A DNA stretch of 64,000 nucleotides from Streptomyces roseofulvus (GCF_039534915.1 NZ_BAAAWE010000001.1:7936001-8000000), one strand, 5' to 3'. Positions 42,081-51,423 are shown, counted from the first letter of the stretch. Program-made: numbers and translations. The notes: generated by a model from the letters alone, not told the origin.

Positions 42081-42339
42081 TCTCCAGCTCCCCTTTCCCA
42101 CCCTGGTCGGCCGACAGCCTGGCACGCGACGCGGGGCCGGCGCTACGTGCGCCGGCCCCTTCCTTCCCCTGCCCCCCGGACCGGTCCCGCCGCGTGCCGC
42201 GTGCCGCGTGAGGAGCCTCGACGACCCGTCCCGAGGGACCCCCCGAGGGGGTCACGTGCACGGACCCCTGCCCGGCGGGAGACCGACCTGAGCACACGGA
42301 TCCCGGTGTTACAGTGTTTTCGAATCGATCTCGATCGCA

Positions 42340-42419
42340 GGATTGTTACTTCCCGAGGACACAGCCTTCGTCGCCCACGCGACGCCGAGGCGGTGCGCCG
42401 CTTGAGGGAAGGCAAGGCC
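42340..42419 (+). promoter_or_regulatory. BglG/LicT-type ribonucleic antiterminator site with large insert
   Basis: The 5' half GGATTGTTACTTCCC (42340-42354) and 3' half GGGAAGGCAAGGCC (42406-42419) match the two conserved strands of RAT elements (LicT: GGATTGTTACTG and AGGCAAAACC). Between them lies about 50 nt that can fold on its own (CGTCGC-CCAC-GCGACG, and GGCG/CGCC). The last GGCC is shared with the terminator stem, so the two structures exclude each other. Confidence 0.85.
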
Positions 42420-42454
42420 TGGGTAGCGCCGTGCGCGCGACCCGGGCCTTTTTT
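42416..42454 (+). terminator. Intrinsic terminator in the PTS leader
   Basis: GGCCTGGGT (42416-42424) pairs with ACCCGGGCC (42440-42448), followed by TTTTTT. It has a U-tract, unlike most Streptomyces terminators, and overlaps the antiterminator site, as in BglG-controlled leaders. Confidence 0.88.
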
Positions 42455-42528
42455 GTTGCCCTGATCCGGGTGGGAGAGATCGCCGACAGAAGCAGGACGG
42501 CGCGAGCCCGAGGATGCAAGGACGCATC

Positions 42529-44661
42529 ATGAACACACCCGCAACCGGTCACGGCACGCTCGCGGAGCGGATCCTCCGCGGCGTCGGCGGAGCCGAGAAC
42601 GTCGAGAGCCTCACGCACTGCGCGACGAGGCTCCGCTTCCAGCTCCACGACGGGGCGAAGGCCGACGCGGCCGCGCTCGACGCCCTCGACGGCGTCATGG
42701 CCACCGTGCCGCAGTCCGGCGACCGCCTCCAGATCGTGATCGGCGGCGCCGTCGCACGGGTTTACTCCGAGATCATGAACCTGCCGACGATGACCAGCGG
42801 CGGCACCGCCCCGCGGAAGTCCGACGCCGACGTCAAGGCCGAGATGCGGGCCAAGAGCCGCGGCCGCTTCGCCTGGCTCGACAACTTCTTCGAGTACCTC
42901 TCGGACTCCTTCCGCCCGCTCATGGGCGTCCTGCTCGGCTCCTCGCTGATCATCGCGATCGCCTCCGTCCTCGACGCCCTCGGCGTGGTGGACTTCCGGG
43001 CCGCGGACAAGTCCGCGACCTGGGTGTTCGTCGACGCCATGTGGCGCTCGGTGCTCTACTTCCTGCCCATCTTCGTCGCCTACAACGCGGCCAAGAAGCT
43101 CAAGGTCGACCCCTGGGTGGGCGCCGCCGTGATGGCCGCGGTGATGACCCCGAACTTCACCGGCCTGATCAACTCCAAGATCCCCGGTGTCACCACCACC
43201 ACCAACGAGACGCTGGGCACCACGGAGTCCGTCGCCCACGTCTTCGGCCTGCCGATGCAGCTCAACGACTACGGCGGCCAGGTCTTCGTACCGCTGCTGA
43301 TGGTCGCCCTGCTCGCCCTGGTCTACAAGGGCCTGCAGCGCATCTTCCCCGAGAGCGTGCACATGGTCTTCGTGCCGTTCTTCAGCATGCTGATCATGAT
43401 CCCGGTGACCGCGTTCCTCATCGGCCCGCTGGGCATCTGGGCCGGCAACGGCCTCGGTGAGGGCCTGTCCTGGCTGAACAACAACGCCCCGATCGTCTTC
43501 GCGATCATGATTCCGCTGCTGTACCCCTTCCTGGTGCCGCTGGGCCTGCACTGGCCGCTGAACGCGCTCATGCTGCAGAACATCAACACCCTCGGCTACG
43601 ACTTCATCCAGGGCCCCATGGGCGCGTGGAACTTCGCCTGCTTCGGCGCCACCGCCGGCGTGCTGCTGCTCTCGGTGCGCCACCGCGAGAAGGAGATGCG
43701 CCAGACCGCGACCGGCGCCCTCGCCGCAGGTCTCTTCGGCGGCATCTCGGAGCCCTCGCTCTACGGCATCCACCTGCGCTTCAAGCGGATCTACCCGCGC
43801 ATGCTGGTCGGCTGCCTCGTCGGCGGCGTCATCGTGGGCGTCCTGGGCGGCGTCGACACGAACGCCTTCGCCTTCACCTCGCTGCTGACCATCCCGGTCT
43901 TCGACCCGATGCTGGTCTACGTCATCGCGATCGCGGCGTCCTTCTTCACCGCCATGGCCCTCGTGTACTTCTCCGACTTCCGCACCCCGCAGGACCGGGC
44001 CCGCGCCAACGCCGAGCGCGACGCCGCCGAGGCGGCCTCCGGGGAGGCCGAGCCGGCCGAGGACCGCGAGCCGGCCACCGTCGGCGCCCCCGCGCACGCC
44101 ACGGCCACCGCGACCGTCTCGGCCGGAGAGCCCGCGACCGTCCCCGCCGCTGTCGCCACCGCCGCTGTCGCCACCGCCACAGCCACGGCCACCGCCACCG
44201 TCGCGAAGGGCGTCGAGCTCGCCGCGCCGGTCGCCGGCCGAGTGGTCGATCTGGACGAGGTCGGGGACCCCGTCTTCGCCTCCCGGGCGCTCGGCGAGGG
44301 CGTGGGCATCGAACCGGCCGACGGCCGCGTCGTCGCCCCCGTCGACGGAGAGCTGATGGTCGTCGCCGACACCGGTCACGCCTTCGGCATCCGTACCGCC
44401 GACGGCGTCGAGGTGCTCATCCACGTCGGCATCGACACCGTGCAGATGCAGGGAGAGGGCTTCCACGTCCGCGTCGAGGCCGGCAGCCAGGTCCGCGCCG
44501 GCGACCTCCTCGTCGAGGTCGACCTCGACGCCGTCCGCGCCGCGCAGCACCCGACCGTGACCCTCATGACCGTCACCAACACCGCGGAGCTCGCCTCGGT
44601 CGAGCCCCGCACCGGACAGGACGTCGCCGTCGGCGCACCCGTGGTGACCGTCCGGCGGTGA
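42529..44661 (+). CDS. PTS beta-glucoside-type IIBCA permease
   Basis: This is a three-domain phosphotransferase permease (710 residues) in BglF order. IIB covers residues 1-85 with phospho-Cys31 in SLTHCATRLRFQLHD. IIC covers about 105-470 with about ten helices and GGISEPSLYGIHLRF. A long Ala/Thr linker (ATAAVATATATATATV) leads to IIA at about 555-705 with the phospho-His in VEVLIHVGIDTVQMQG. It imports and phosphorylates a sugar, probably a beta-glucoside or related disaccharide. The internal ATG is chosen because AAGGA lies 7 nt upstream. The leader carries a RAT/terminator switch, and the antiterminator gene follows. Confidence 0.94.
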   Translation: MNTPATGHGTLAERILRGVGGAENVESLTHCATRLRFQLHDGAKADAAALDALDGVMATVPQSGDRLQIVIGGAVARVYSEIMNLPTMTSGGTAPRKSDADVKAEMRAKSRGRFAWLDNFFEYLSDSFRPLMGVLLGSSLIIAIASVLDALGVVDFRAADKSATWVFVDAMWRSVLYFLPIFVAYNAAKKLKVDPWVGAAVMAAVMTPNFTGLINSKIPGVTTTTNETLGTTESVAHVFGLPMQLNDYGGQVFVPLLMVALLALVYKGLQRIFPESVHMVFVPFFSMLIMIPVTAFLIGPLGIWAGNGLGEGLSWLNNNAPIVFAIMIPLLYPFLVPLGLHWPLNALMLQNINTLGYDFIQGPMGAWNFACFGATAGVLLLSVRHREKEMRQTATGALAAGLFGGISEPSLYGIHLRFKRIYPRMLVGCLVGGVIVGVLGGVDTNAFAFTSLLTIPVFDPMLVYVIAIAASFFTAMALVYFSDFRTPQDRARANAERDAAEAASGEAEPAEDREPATVGAPAHATATATVSAGEPATVPAAVATAAVATATATATATVAKGVELAAPVAGRVVDLDEVGDPVFASRALGEGVGIEPADGRVVAPVDGELMVVADTGHAFGIRTADGVEVLIHVGIDTVQMQGEGFHVRVEAGSQVRAGDLLVEVDLDAVRAAQHPTVTLMTVTNTAELASVEPRTGQDVAVGAPVVTVRR

Positions 44662-44810
44662 CGGACGGCCACCGGTCCAACACGGGTACGCGGCACCCCG
44701 CGGAGCGCGTACCCGCGTCGGACCGGCCCGCGGGGGCCCGGCTCGGGAACGGCGGACCATGCGGGATCATTGGGGGAGAAACGGACCGCGGACGAGAAGG
44801 AGAGCAGGCG

Positions 44811-45668
44811 TTGAAGGCGCTGCGTGTCCTCAACAACAATGTGGTCCTCGCGCGCGACGACAAGGGCCAGGAGGTCATCCTCACCGGGCGCGGCATCGGC
44901 TTCAGCTCCCGCCAGGGCAAGCCGGTCGACCCGGCGCTGATCGTGCGCGTCTTCGTCCCCGCCGACGGCCGCGACCCCGACCATCTGAGCGAGGCCCTCG
45001 CCCTCATCGACGAGGAGGTCCTCCGCGCCGTCGTGATCGCACTCGACGAGACCGGCATCGAAGGGCGCGAGTCCACCCGGCCCACCCTCGCCATCGCCGT
45101 CGCCGACCACGTCGCCGGCGCGCTGGACCGGGCCGCCCGGGGCATCGTCGTCGAGTACCCGCTGCGCGCCGAGGTCCAGGCCCTGTACGCCACCGAGTAC
45201 GCCCAGGCCCAGCGCCTCCTCGCGGCCATCAACGAGCGCGTCGACCCGCGACTGGAACCCCCCGAGGCGATCGCGCTCGCCCTGCACCTGGTGAACGCGG
45301 GCTTCGCCAAGGGCGACCTGTCCTTCACGTACACGATGACCGGCGTCATCCAGCAGATGCTCGCCGTCGTCCGGGAACGGCACGGGCTGTCCGTCTCCCA
45401 GGAGTCCATGAGCGCGGCGCGGTTCATCACCCACGTGCGCTACCTCTTCGTGCGGATCCAGCAGCACCGGCAGCTGAAGGGACACGAGTCCACGATCGGC
45501 CGGGGCATCCGCCGCCACTACCCGGAGGCGACCCGCACCGCCCAGCAGCTGGCGACGATCGTCGAGCTGCGCCTGGGCACGCGCCTGAGCGAGGACGAGG
45601 TCTCCTACCTGGCGCTCCACGTGGCCCGCATGACCATGGAGACCGAACCGGACGGCACCCCCGTGTGA
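44811..45668 (+). CDS. BglG/LicT family transcriptional antiterminator
   Basis: This is an RNA-binding antiterminator of 285 residues. The CAT domain at residues 1-55 (ALRVLNNNVVLARDDKGQEV, TGRGIGFSSRQGKPVD) is followed by two PRD domains with the phosphorylatable histidines in place (IAVADHVAG, ALALHLVNAGF, FITHVRYLFV, YLALHVARM). The start is TTG, set by AAGGAGA 7 nt upstream. It is encoded about 150 nt after the PTS permease, whose leader holds its presumed target. Phosphorylation by the PTS should switch it off when sugar is absent. Confidence 0.95.
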   Translation: MKALRVLNNNVVLARDDKGQEVILTGRGIGFSSRQGKPVDPALIVRVFVPADGRDPDHLSEALALIDEEVLRAVVIALDETGIEGRESTRPTLAIAVADHVAGALDRAARGIVVEYPLRAEVQALYATEYAQAQRLLAAINERVDPRLEPPEAIALALHLVNAGFAKGDLSFTYTMTGVIQQMLAVVRERHGLSVSQESMSAARFITHVRYLFVRIQQHRQLKGHESTIGRGIRRHYPEATRTAQQLATIVELRLGTRLSEDEVSYLALHVARMTMETEPDGTPV

Positions 45669-45792
45669 GCCGGACCACCCCATACGCCCGGGGCCGACGG
45701 CTCCCTCCTCCACCCGGGGCCGAGAGGACGAGCCCGTCCCCCTCGGCCCCAGGCGGAGGAGCCGGCCGCGCGCCGAGCCCCCGACGACTCCG

Positions 45793-46203
45793 TCAGCCGA
45801 GGGCGCCGAGGAGCTCGTCGCATGCCCGCTCGCAAGAACGGCAGGCCTCGGCGCAGACACGACAGTGCTCGTGCATGTCCGCGTGGGAGGCGCATTCGTC
45901 GCCGCACGCCTTGCAGGCCACGGCGCACGCCGTGAGGATCGCGCGGGTGATGTTGGCGTCGTAGCCGGTGTGGCGCGAGAGGACGGACGCGGTGGCGTTG
46001 CAGATGTCGGCGCAGTCCATGTCGGTACGGATGCACTTGGTCAGGTCGCCGACCATGCCCTCGGACAGGCAGGCGTCCGCGCACGCCGTACACGCCTGCG
46101 CACAGGCGATGCACTCCTCGATGCAGTGGGTGAGCTTCTCACGGTCGACCTGGCCGAGGTCGGCGGGGTAGGTGGCGAGCATGTCCTCGACGGTGCTGGT
46201 CAT
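45793..46203 (-). CDS. Four-helix-bundle copper-storage-like protein (DUF326/Csp)
   Basis: This 136-residue protein is packed with cysteines along helices: HCIEECIACAQACTACADAC, CIRTDMDCADICN, CAVACKACGDECASH and HCRVCAEACRSCERACDEL. The spacing matches cytosolic Csp-type copper-storage proteins (DUF326), which bind many Cu(I) ions inside a four-helix bundle. There is no signal peptide, so the cytoplasmic type is likely. The second of two adjacent ATGs is better placed after AAGGAGG. No copper exporter or regulator is adjacent. Confidence 0.92.
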   Translation of the reverse strand: MTSTVEDMLATYPADLGQVDREKLTHCIEECIACAQACTACADACLSEGMVGDLTKCIRTDMDCADICNATASVLSRHTGYDANITRAILTACAVACKACGDECASHADMHEHCRVCAEACRSCERACDELLGALG

Positions 46204-46206
46204 CAT

Positions 46207-46645
46207 GGCCTCCTTCGTCGGGTGCCGGCGGACCGGGGGCGGCCCGCCGCCGAGTCCTGGTCCACCTTCCAGCCAACACCCTCCGCCGCCGTCGCGCCCG
46301 ACCGCGGCGGCGGTGCGCGACGGGGCTCCGACCGTGACGCGCTGTCCGCCCGCGTCGCAGGGCGGCGTGCGCGCGGGGTGGTCCGTGGCGAAGTCCTCGG
46401 CGATGGCGCGGACACGTCCGGACGGGGCGGACAGATGCCGGGGCGCTGAAGATCCAGAAGATCAGTCGCACCGCGTGGCGGCGCCGACGGCGTAGGCCGA
46501 CCCGCTCGTGCGGGTGGGCGGGCGGTCGGCCACCTGGTGGCGCCGGGCGATGCGGCGGGCGATCAAACGGGGCGAACGCGTCAGACGCCACGTCCCGCCC
46601 GAAACTGCTGGATTGCTGGTCACCGCACGTGCAAGGCTGCGCTCC
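46207..46645. other. Intergenic region, no gene supported
   Basis: A GC-rich gap between divergent genes. An open plus-strand frame runs through its right half into the next gene (VGGRSATWWRRAMRRAIKRG) but is Arg-rich in the way of a shadow frame. I see no clear promoter or terminator. Confidence 0.4.
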
Positions 46646-47149
46646 GTGGAGATACTCGACGTGCTGGCCACGATGGCGAAGACGGGCCGTCTGGGCCTGG
46701 TCCTCAGCGGAGCCGACTGGAGCGGGGTGACCGCGGCACTGGGCGAGCCGTGGGACGTCGATGCGATGAGCCGGAACAGGACCTGGCCGCGGCTCTTCGC
46801 CTACGGAGACCTCGAGCTGAACGTCTGCCCCTGCCGCAAGGTCTCGCTCATCTGCGTCCAGACCTGGCGTGACGTCGTCGAGCTGCCGCCTTCGCTCGCC
46901 GGAGGCACGGGCACCTTCCCGGCAGGGCTCACGCACGCGGACGTCGTGTCCGCCTTGGACAAGGCCGGTTGTGCGTGGGAACCCAGTCCACGGCTGACCT
47001 TCGGCGACCAGAGCGCGCTCGTGGCGATCCCGTCGGGAGCGACCTTCACCTTCGAGATCCCCGGGGGCGAGGAACCCGTCCTGAACGTCATGGGCCTGCC
47101 CGGCGACGGACACGACTGCTCCGCGCGGACGGCAGCCCCGGACCACTGA
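46646..47149 (+). CDS. Hypothetical protein
   Basis: This protein of about 167 residues belongs to no family I recognise. VEILDVLATMAKTGRLGLVL, then SGADWSGVTAALGEPWDVDA, and two Cys near ELNVCPCRKVSLICV are notable; the end is SGATFTFEIPGG. The pattern resembles small Streptomyces proteins often found near contact-dependent or immunity genes, but this is weak. I chose the GTG of VEILDV; a longer start is possible. Confidence 0.6.
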   Translation: MEILDVLATMAKTGRLGLVLSGADWSGVTAALGEPWDVDAMSRNRTWPRLFAYGDLELNVCPCRKVSLICVQTWRDVVELPPSLAGGTGTFPAGLTHADVVSALDKAGCAWEPSPRLTFGDQSALVAIPSGATFTFEIPGGEEPVLNVMGLPGDGHDCSARTAAPDH

Positions 47150-47402
47150 CACGGCGCCTCCGTCATGAGGCGCACCCGGACCCCACGCCACGCCCCCCCC
47201 CGCATGGGACAGGGCGGGGCACCGGAACGGAACTGACACACTCCGGAAATCGCTTGCTCTGCCGATCATGTGCGCGAGTACACTCCGCCTACACATCCGG
47301 GGGGGGTGTTCGCCCTTCGTACGAGCCCGTCTCCGTGGCCGTACGGAGGTGTCGCCGATCCCTCGTTCCGGTTCTCGTTCACAATCCCCAGGGGGGGATC
47401 TT

Positions 47403-49118
47403 TTGGGTTCCGCTTTTTCCGGGCGTGCTCGCCGCGTCACCACCTGCACCGCGCTCGCCCTCTCCGCCGGCATGATGCTGGCGTCGCCCGCCGTCGCCGA
47501 GCCGGCGCCCTGGACCGTTCTGGAGCGGCCGCTGACCGAGACCTCGGCGGTGCCGACGCTCGACGGGCCGGAGCCGGACGGTGCCGCCGGTGCGGCTCGT
47601 ACCGCCGCGGCGACCGCCGTCTCGAAGCCCCGCTTCGACGTCACCGGCGACGGCAAGACCGACCTCATCCACCGTACGCGGAACGGCTTCACCTTCGTCG
47701 CGCCGTCCTCCGGCGGGGCGCACGTCGAGTTCGCCACCGAGGGCACGTCCACCGACCTCGACCTCGTCCCGCTCGGCGACCAGAACGCCACGGGTGCGCC
47801 CGAGGTGCTGTCGGTCTCCACGACCGGCGCGCTCCGGCTGTACGCGGACGCCTCCACCACCTCGGGCACGCTCAGGTGGACGGGCCACGGCTGGAACATC
47901 TACAACAAGGTGTTCTCGCCCGGCGACGTCGACGGCGACGGCCGCGCCGACCTCATGGCCCGCCAGTACAACGGCGACCTGTACTTCTACCGTTCGACCG
48001 GGACGCTGACGGCGCCCTTCGCCGGCCGCGTGAAGGTGGGCCCGGGCTGGGGCGCGTACGACCAGCTCGTCGGCCTCGGCGACAACGACGGCGACGGCAG
48101 GGGCGACCTGCTCGCGCGTACCCCGGCCGGCCAGGTGTACTTCTACGGCAGCACCGGCGACAAGCTGGCGCCGTTCAAGCCGCGGAAGGCGCTCGCCACC
48201 GGCTGGCAGGTCTACAACCAGATCGTCGCCGTCGACGACCGCAACCTCGACGGTCGCGCCGACGTGTTCGCGCGTGACCTGAACGGCACCCTGTGGGCCT
48301 ACTACGGCCGGGGCGACGGGACGTTCACGGCGCGGGCGCAGACCGGGACCGCCTGGAACAAGGTGGAGCAGTTCGGCGGGTCGGGCACCGTCCCCTCCGT
48401 CGGCAAGACGCTCTTCATCGCCCGCGACAAAGCCGGCACGCTCTTCTGGCAGCGGGGTCTGAACAACGGCAAGCTCGCCGCGCGCGAGCAGATCAGCGAC
48501 ACCGGCGGCTGGGCGGGCGCGAACCTCTCGCTCGCCTACGCGCTGGACGGCAACACGCTCCCCGACCTCCTGCTGGTCCACCAGGGCCACCTGTGGAACA
48601 CCTCCAACAAGCAGGACTTCGGCGGCGGTTGGCAGATCTACAACCGGCTCGTCGGCCCCGGCGACCTGTCCGGTGACGGCAAGTCGGACCTGCTCGCCCG
48701 CGACGCGTCCGGTGTCCTGTACCTGTACCGGGGCAACGGCGCCGGTACGGGCTTCGCCTCCCGCATCCGGGTCGGTTCCGGGTGGGGCGCGTACAACCAG
48801 ATCGTCGGCGCGGGCGACTACACCGGCGACGGCCGTGCGGACGTCCTCGCCCGCGACGGCCGCGGCGACCTGTTCCTGTACCGGGGTACGGGCTCCGCGA
48901 CGGCCCCGTTCGCGGGCCGGCTGAGGATCGGCGGCGGCTGGGGCGCGTACGGCAAGCTGGTGGCCCCGGGCGACATCAGCGGCGACGGCCGGGCCGACCT
49001 TCTCGCGGTGACCGCGGCGGGCGACCTGTACCGCTACCTGGGCACCGGCACCAACTCGGCGATCAGCTCGCGGGTGAAGATCGGTTACGGCTACCAGACG
49101 TACACCAACCTGTACTAG
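47403..49118 (+). CDS. Secreted FG-GAP/VCBS repeat protein
   Basis: This is a 571-residue exported beta-propeller protein. The signal peptide RVTTCTALALSAGMMLASPA ends AVAEP. At least seven repeats of about 45-50 residues carry Ca-binding loops: DVDGDGRADLMARQ, DNDGDGRGDLLART, RNLDGRADVFARD, DLSGDGKSDLLARD, DYTGDGRADVLARD, DISGDGRADLLAV. Between loops a VGSGWGAYNQIVG-like strand recurs. TTG is the best start: GGGGGGG lies 5 nt upstream. The repeats closely match those of the gene at 31.7 kb. Such proteins may bind carbohydrate or other extracellular targets. Confidence 0.9.
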   Translation: MGSAFSGRARRVTTCTALALSAGMMLASPAVAEPAPWTVLERPLTETSAVPTLDGPEPDGAAGAARTAAATAVSKPRFDVTGDGKTDLIHRTRNGFTFVAPSSGGAHVEFATEGTSTDLDLVPLGDQNATGAPEVLSVSTTGALRLYADASTTSGTLRWTGHGWNIYNKVFSPGDVDGDGRADLMARQYNGDLYFYRSTGTLTAPFAGRVKVGPGWGAYDQLVGLGDNDGDGRGDLLARTPAGQVYFYGSTGDKLAPFKPRKALATGWQVYNQIVAVDDRNLDGRADVFARDLNGTLWAYYGRGDGTFTARAQTGTAWNKVEQFGGSGTVPSVGKTLFIARDKAGTLFWQRGLNNGKLAAREQISDTGGWAGANLSLAYALDGNTLPDLLLVHQGHLWNTSNKQDFGGGWQIYNRLVGPGDLSGDGKSDLLARDASGVLYLYRGNGAGTGFASRIRVGSGWGAYNQIVGAGDYTGDGRADVLARDGRGDLFLYRGTGSATAPFAGRLRIGGGWGAYGKLVAPGDISGDGRADLLAVTAAGDLYRYLGTGTNSAISSRVKIGYGYQTYTNLY

Positions 49119-49127
49119 AAGCCCGAC

Positions 49128-49163
49128 GGGCGCCCCGCACCGGAGTTCCGGCGCGGGGCGCCC
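49128..49163. terminator. Extended hairpin after the FG-GAP gene
   Basis: GGGCGCCCCGC pairs with GCGGGGCGCCC, with an inner CCGGA/TCCGG helix stacked on it, starting 9 nt after the stop. There is no U-tract. Confidence 0.72.
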
Positions 49164-49331
49164 TCGCCGTTTCCACCGGCTCCTCCCGACCGGGAGCGCG
49201 GCGGGTGACCTGTGGCGGAGGTGTGGCCGAGGGGTGGGGCGGCTACCTCAATTTCCGCTCAGATGTGATGACGATTCTTCGAACGTGTCTCTAGTGTCCT
49301 CTCCTATCGAGGAAGACGGAGCAAGAGGCTG

Positions 49332-50315
49332 ATGAGCGCAGTGGCAGTGTCCGAGGAGCGGAGGGGTTCGTCCCGGGCCCAGGAGGACGTGAAGGGCGTG
49401 CCCGGGATGAAGAAACGTTCCGCCGCACGGGGTGTGCTGGAGGACATCGGCCACGCGATCCGCCGCGGCGACGTCGTGGTCGCGCTCGTGAAGCTCCGCG
49501 GCATGCGCTCGGTCGGCGCCGTCGGCGGCGCCTTCGTCCTCGCCCTCACGGCGACCGGGTGCGGTCTCGGGGCCGACCTCGGCGGCAAGGGCGAGAAGAT
49601 CGCCATCGGCATCAAGTTCGACCAGCCCGGCCTCGGCCTGAAGACCGCGGACGGCTCGTACACGGGCTTCGACGTCGACGTCGCCACGTACGTCGCCAAG
49701 AAACTGGGCTACTCCGAGGACGACATCGTCTGGAAGGAGGCCCCGTCCGCCGAGCGCGAGAACCTCATCAAGAACGGCGACGTCAAGTTCGTCGTGGCGA
49801 CCTACTCGATCAACGAGAAGCGCCTGAAGGAGGTCGACTTCGCCGGCCCGTACTTCCTGACCCACCAGGACCTGCTGGTCCGCGGCGACGAGGTCTCGAT
49901 CACCAAGGTCGAGGACCTCAACTCCAAGAAGCTGTGCTCGGTCACCGGTTCTACCTCCGCGCGGAACGTCAAGGAGAAGCTGGCCCCGAAGGCCGGCCTT
50001 CAGGAGCTCGGCGGCTACTCCGAGTGCCTGGCGGGCCTGGAGGACAAGAAGGTCGACGCCCTCACCACGGACGCCGCCATCCTGGCCGGTTACGCCTCGC
50101 AGCAGCAGCACTGGGGCAAGTTCAAGCTCGTGGGGCTCTCCCTCAGCGACGAGAACTACGGCATCGGCCTCAAGAAGGGCGACACCGCGCTCAAGGGCGA
50201 GATCAACAAGGCCCTGGGGGAGATGGTGTCCGACGGCACCTGGCGGAAGCTCGTGCGCAAGCACTTCAGCCTGTCGAGCTACAAGAGCGAACCCGCCCCG
50301 GCCATCCAGAACTGA
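49332..50315 (+). CDS. Orphan amino-acid-type ABC solute-binding lipoprotein
   Basis: This 327-residue type II periplasmic-binding protein is of the polar amino-acid family (GluB-like): DGSYTGFDVDVATYVAKKLG, FVVATYSINEKRLKEVDFAG, GPYFLTHQDLLV, and a late NYGIGLKKGDTALKGEIN. The lipobox LTATGC sets Cys77 as the lipid-anchored residue. Unusually, about 55 charged residues precede the signal helix (MKKRSAARGVLEDIGHAIRR). Internal Met codons at residue 26 or 58 could be the true starts, but upstream GGAG favours the full form. There are no permease or ATPase genes next to it. Confidence 0.88.
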   Translation: MSAVAVSEERRGSSRAQEDVKGVPGMKKRSAARGVLEDIGHAIRRGDVVVALVKLRGMRSVGAVGGAFVLALTATGCGLGADLGGKGEKIAIGIKFDQPGLGLKTADGSYTGFDVDVATYVAKKLGYSEDDIVWKEAPSAERENLIKNGDVKFVVATYSINEKRLKEVDFAGPYFLTHQDLLVRGDEVSITKVEDLNSKKLCSVTGSTSARNVKEKLAPKAGLQELGGYSECLAGLEDKKVDALTTDAAILAGYASQQQHWGKFKLVGLSLSDENYGIGLKKGDTALKGEINKALGEMVSDGTWRKLVRKHFSLSSYKSEPAPAIQN

Positions 50316-50325
50316 CGCTCCTCTC

Positions 50326-50365
50326 ACGCGGGACCGGAGGCAGGGGTGCCGCCGGTCCCGCGTGG
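50326..50365. terminator. Bidirectional hairpin between convergent genes
   Basis: CACGCGGGACCGG pairs with CCGGTCCCGCGTG (13 bp), starting about 10 nt after the solute-binding gene stop and ending about 30 nt before the stop of the convergent reductase. Confidence 0.75.
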
Positions 50366-50394
50366 GCTGCACACGGGACGGCCGCCGGCCCGGC

Positions 50395-51333
50395 TCACGG
50401 GACGATGAGGACCTTGCCCCGGATCCGGCCGGCCTGGCTCTGGCGGTGGACGTCGGCGAGCTCCGCCAGCGGACGCGACGCGCTGATGTCGACGCGCAGC
50501 ACACCCGCGTCGACGAGATCCACCAGCGCCCTCAGGTCCGCCACGTCGTTCCGGGCGACCATGTGCGTCGCGCTCACCCCCGCGTCGAGAGGCGGCACGA
50601 CCGGGGTCGCGATCGACACGATCCGCCCGCCGCGCCGCACCAGGGGCACCAGGGCCGCGGCGTCCGGCCCGCTCAACGGCACCAGGTTCAGCAGGACGTC
50701 CACCGGAGCGTCGAGTGCGGCGCTCACCGGCCGGGCGGTGTAGTCGATGACGTGGTCCGCCCCCTGCCGCAGGACCGCTTCGGTACTCCGAGGGGCGGCC
50801 GTGGCGATCACCTCGGCCCCCGCGTGCTTGGCGAGCGGTGTGACGAAGCCTCCGACGCCGCCCCCCGCACCGTTGACCAGCACCCGCCGGCCCGGGGACA
50901 CCCGCCCGTGCTCGAACACCGCCTGCCAGGCCGTCAGGCCGGCGACGGGAAGCGCCGCGGCATGAGCCAGCGGGAGGGACTCGGGCGCCGCGGTCAGCAC
51001 GGCGGCGGGCGCCCGGACGTAGGCGGCCGCCGCGCCGCCGCCGTCGAGCCGTCCGATGACACGGTCGCCCACGGCGAACGCGTACTCCTCCACCCCCGCG
51101 CCGATCTCCACCACCGTGCCGGCGACGTCCCAGCCCGGCACGTAGGGCAAGTCCACGGGGAGGAACGCCTGCAGCAGCCCGGCACGCAACGCCGCCTCGG
51201 TGGGATTGAACGAGCCGGCGGCGACACGGATCAGTACCTCGCCGCCGCCCGGGCGTGGGCGCGGAACCTCGTCGTAGCGGATCACGGAGGCATCGCCGAA
51301 CTCATGGATGCGCGCGGTCTTCATCGTCGTCAT
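50395..51333 (-). CDS. NADP-dependent quinone-type oxidoreductase (MDR)
   Basis: This 312-residue zinc-free medium-chain reductase has IRVAAGSFNPTEAALRAG at the catalytic N-terminus, PYVPGWDVAGTVVEIG, and the nucleotide loop NGAGGGVGGFVTPLAKHAGA. The first codons include two possible ATGs (MTTMKT). It is divergent from the AraC regulator at 51.4 kb over a 90-bp gap, the usual layout for a target and its regulator. Confidence 0.92.
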   Translation of the reverse strand: MTTMKTARIHEFGDASVIRYDEVPRPRPGGGEVLIRVAAGSFNPTEAALRAGLLQAFLPVDLPYVPGWDVAGTVVEIGAGVEEYAFAVGDRVIGRLDGGGAAAAYVRAPAAVLTAAPESLPLAHAAALPVAGLTAWQAVFEHGRVSPGRRVLVNGAGGGVGGFVTPLAKHAGAEVIATAAPRSTEAVLRQGADHVIDYTARPVSAALDAPVDVLLNLVPLSGPDAAALVPLVRRGGRIVSIATPVVPPLDAGVSATHMVARNDVADLRALVDLVDAGVLRVDISASRPLAELADVHRQSQAGRIRGKVLIVP

Positions 51334-51423
51334 GCCGCGAATCTACGACCGGGGACGAGGACGATCCATGCGTGAAAGCGCCCCCCTTCATACGCGATCG
51401 TCTCGCCGCTCTACGCTCGGCGC

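Noticed and set aside
49332..50315. An amino-acid ABC uptake operon
   Set aside because: Only the binding protein is present; neighbours are an FG-GAP protein and a convergent quinone reductase.
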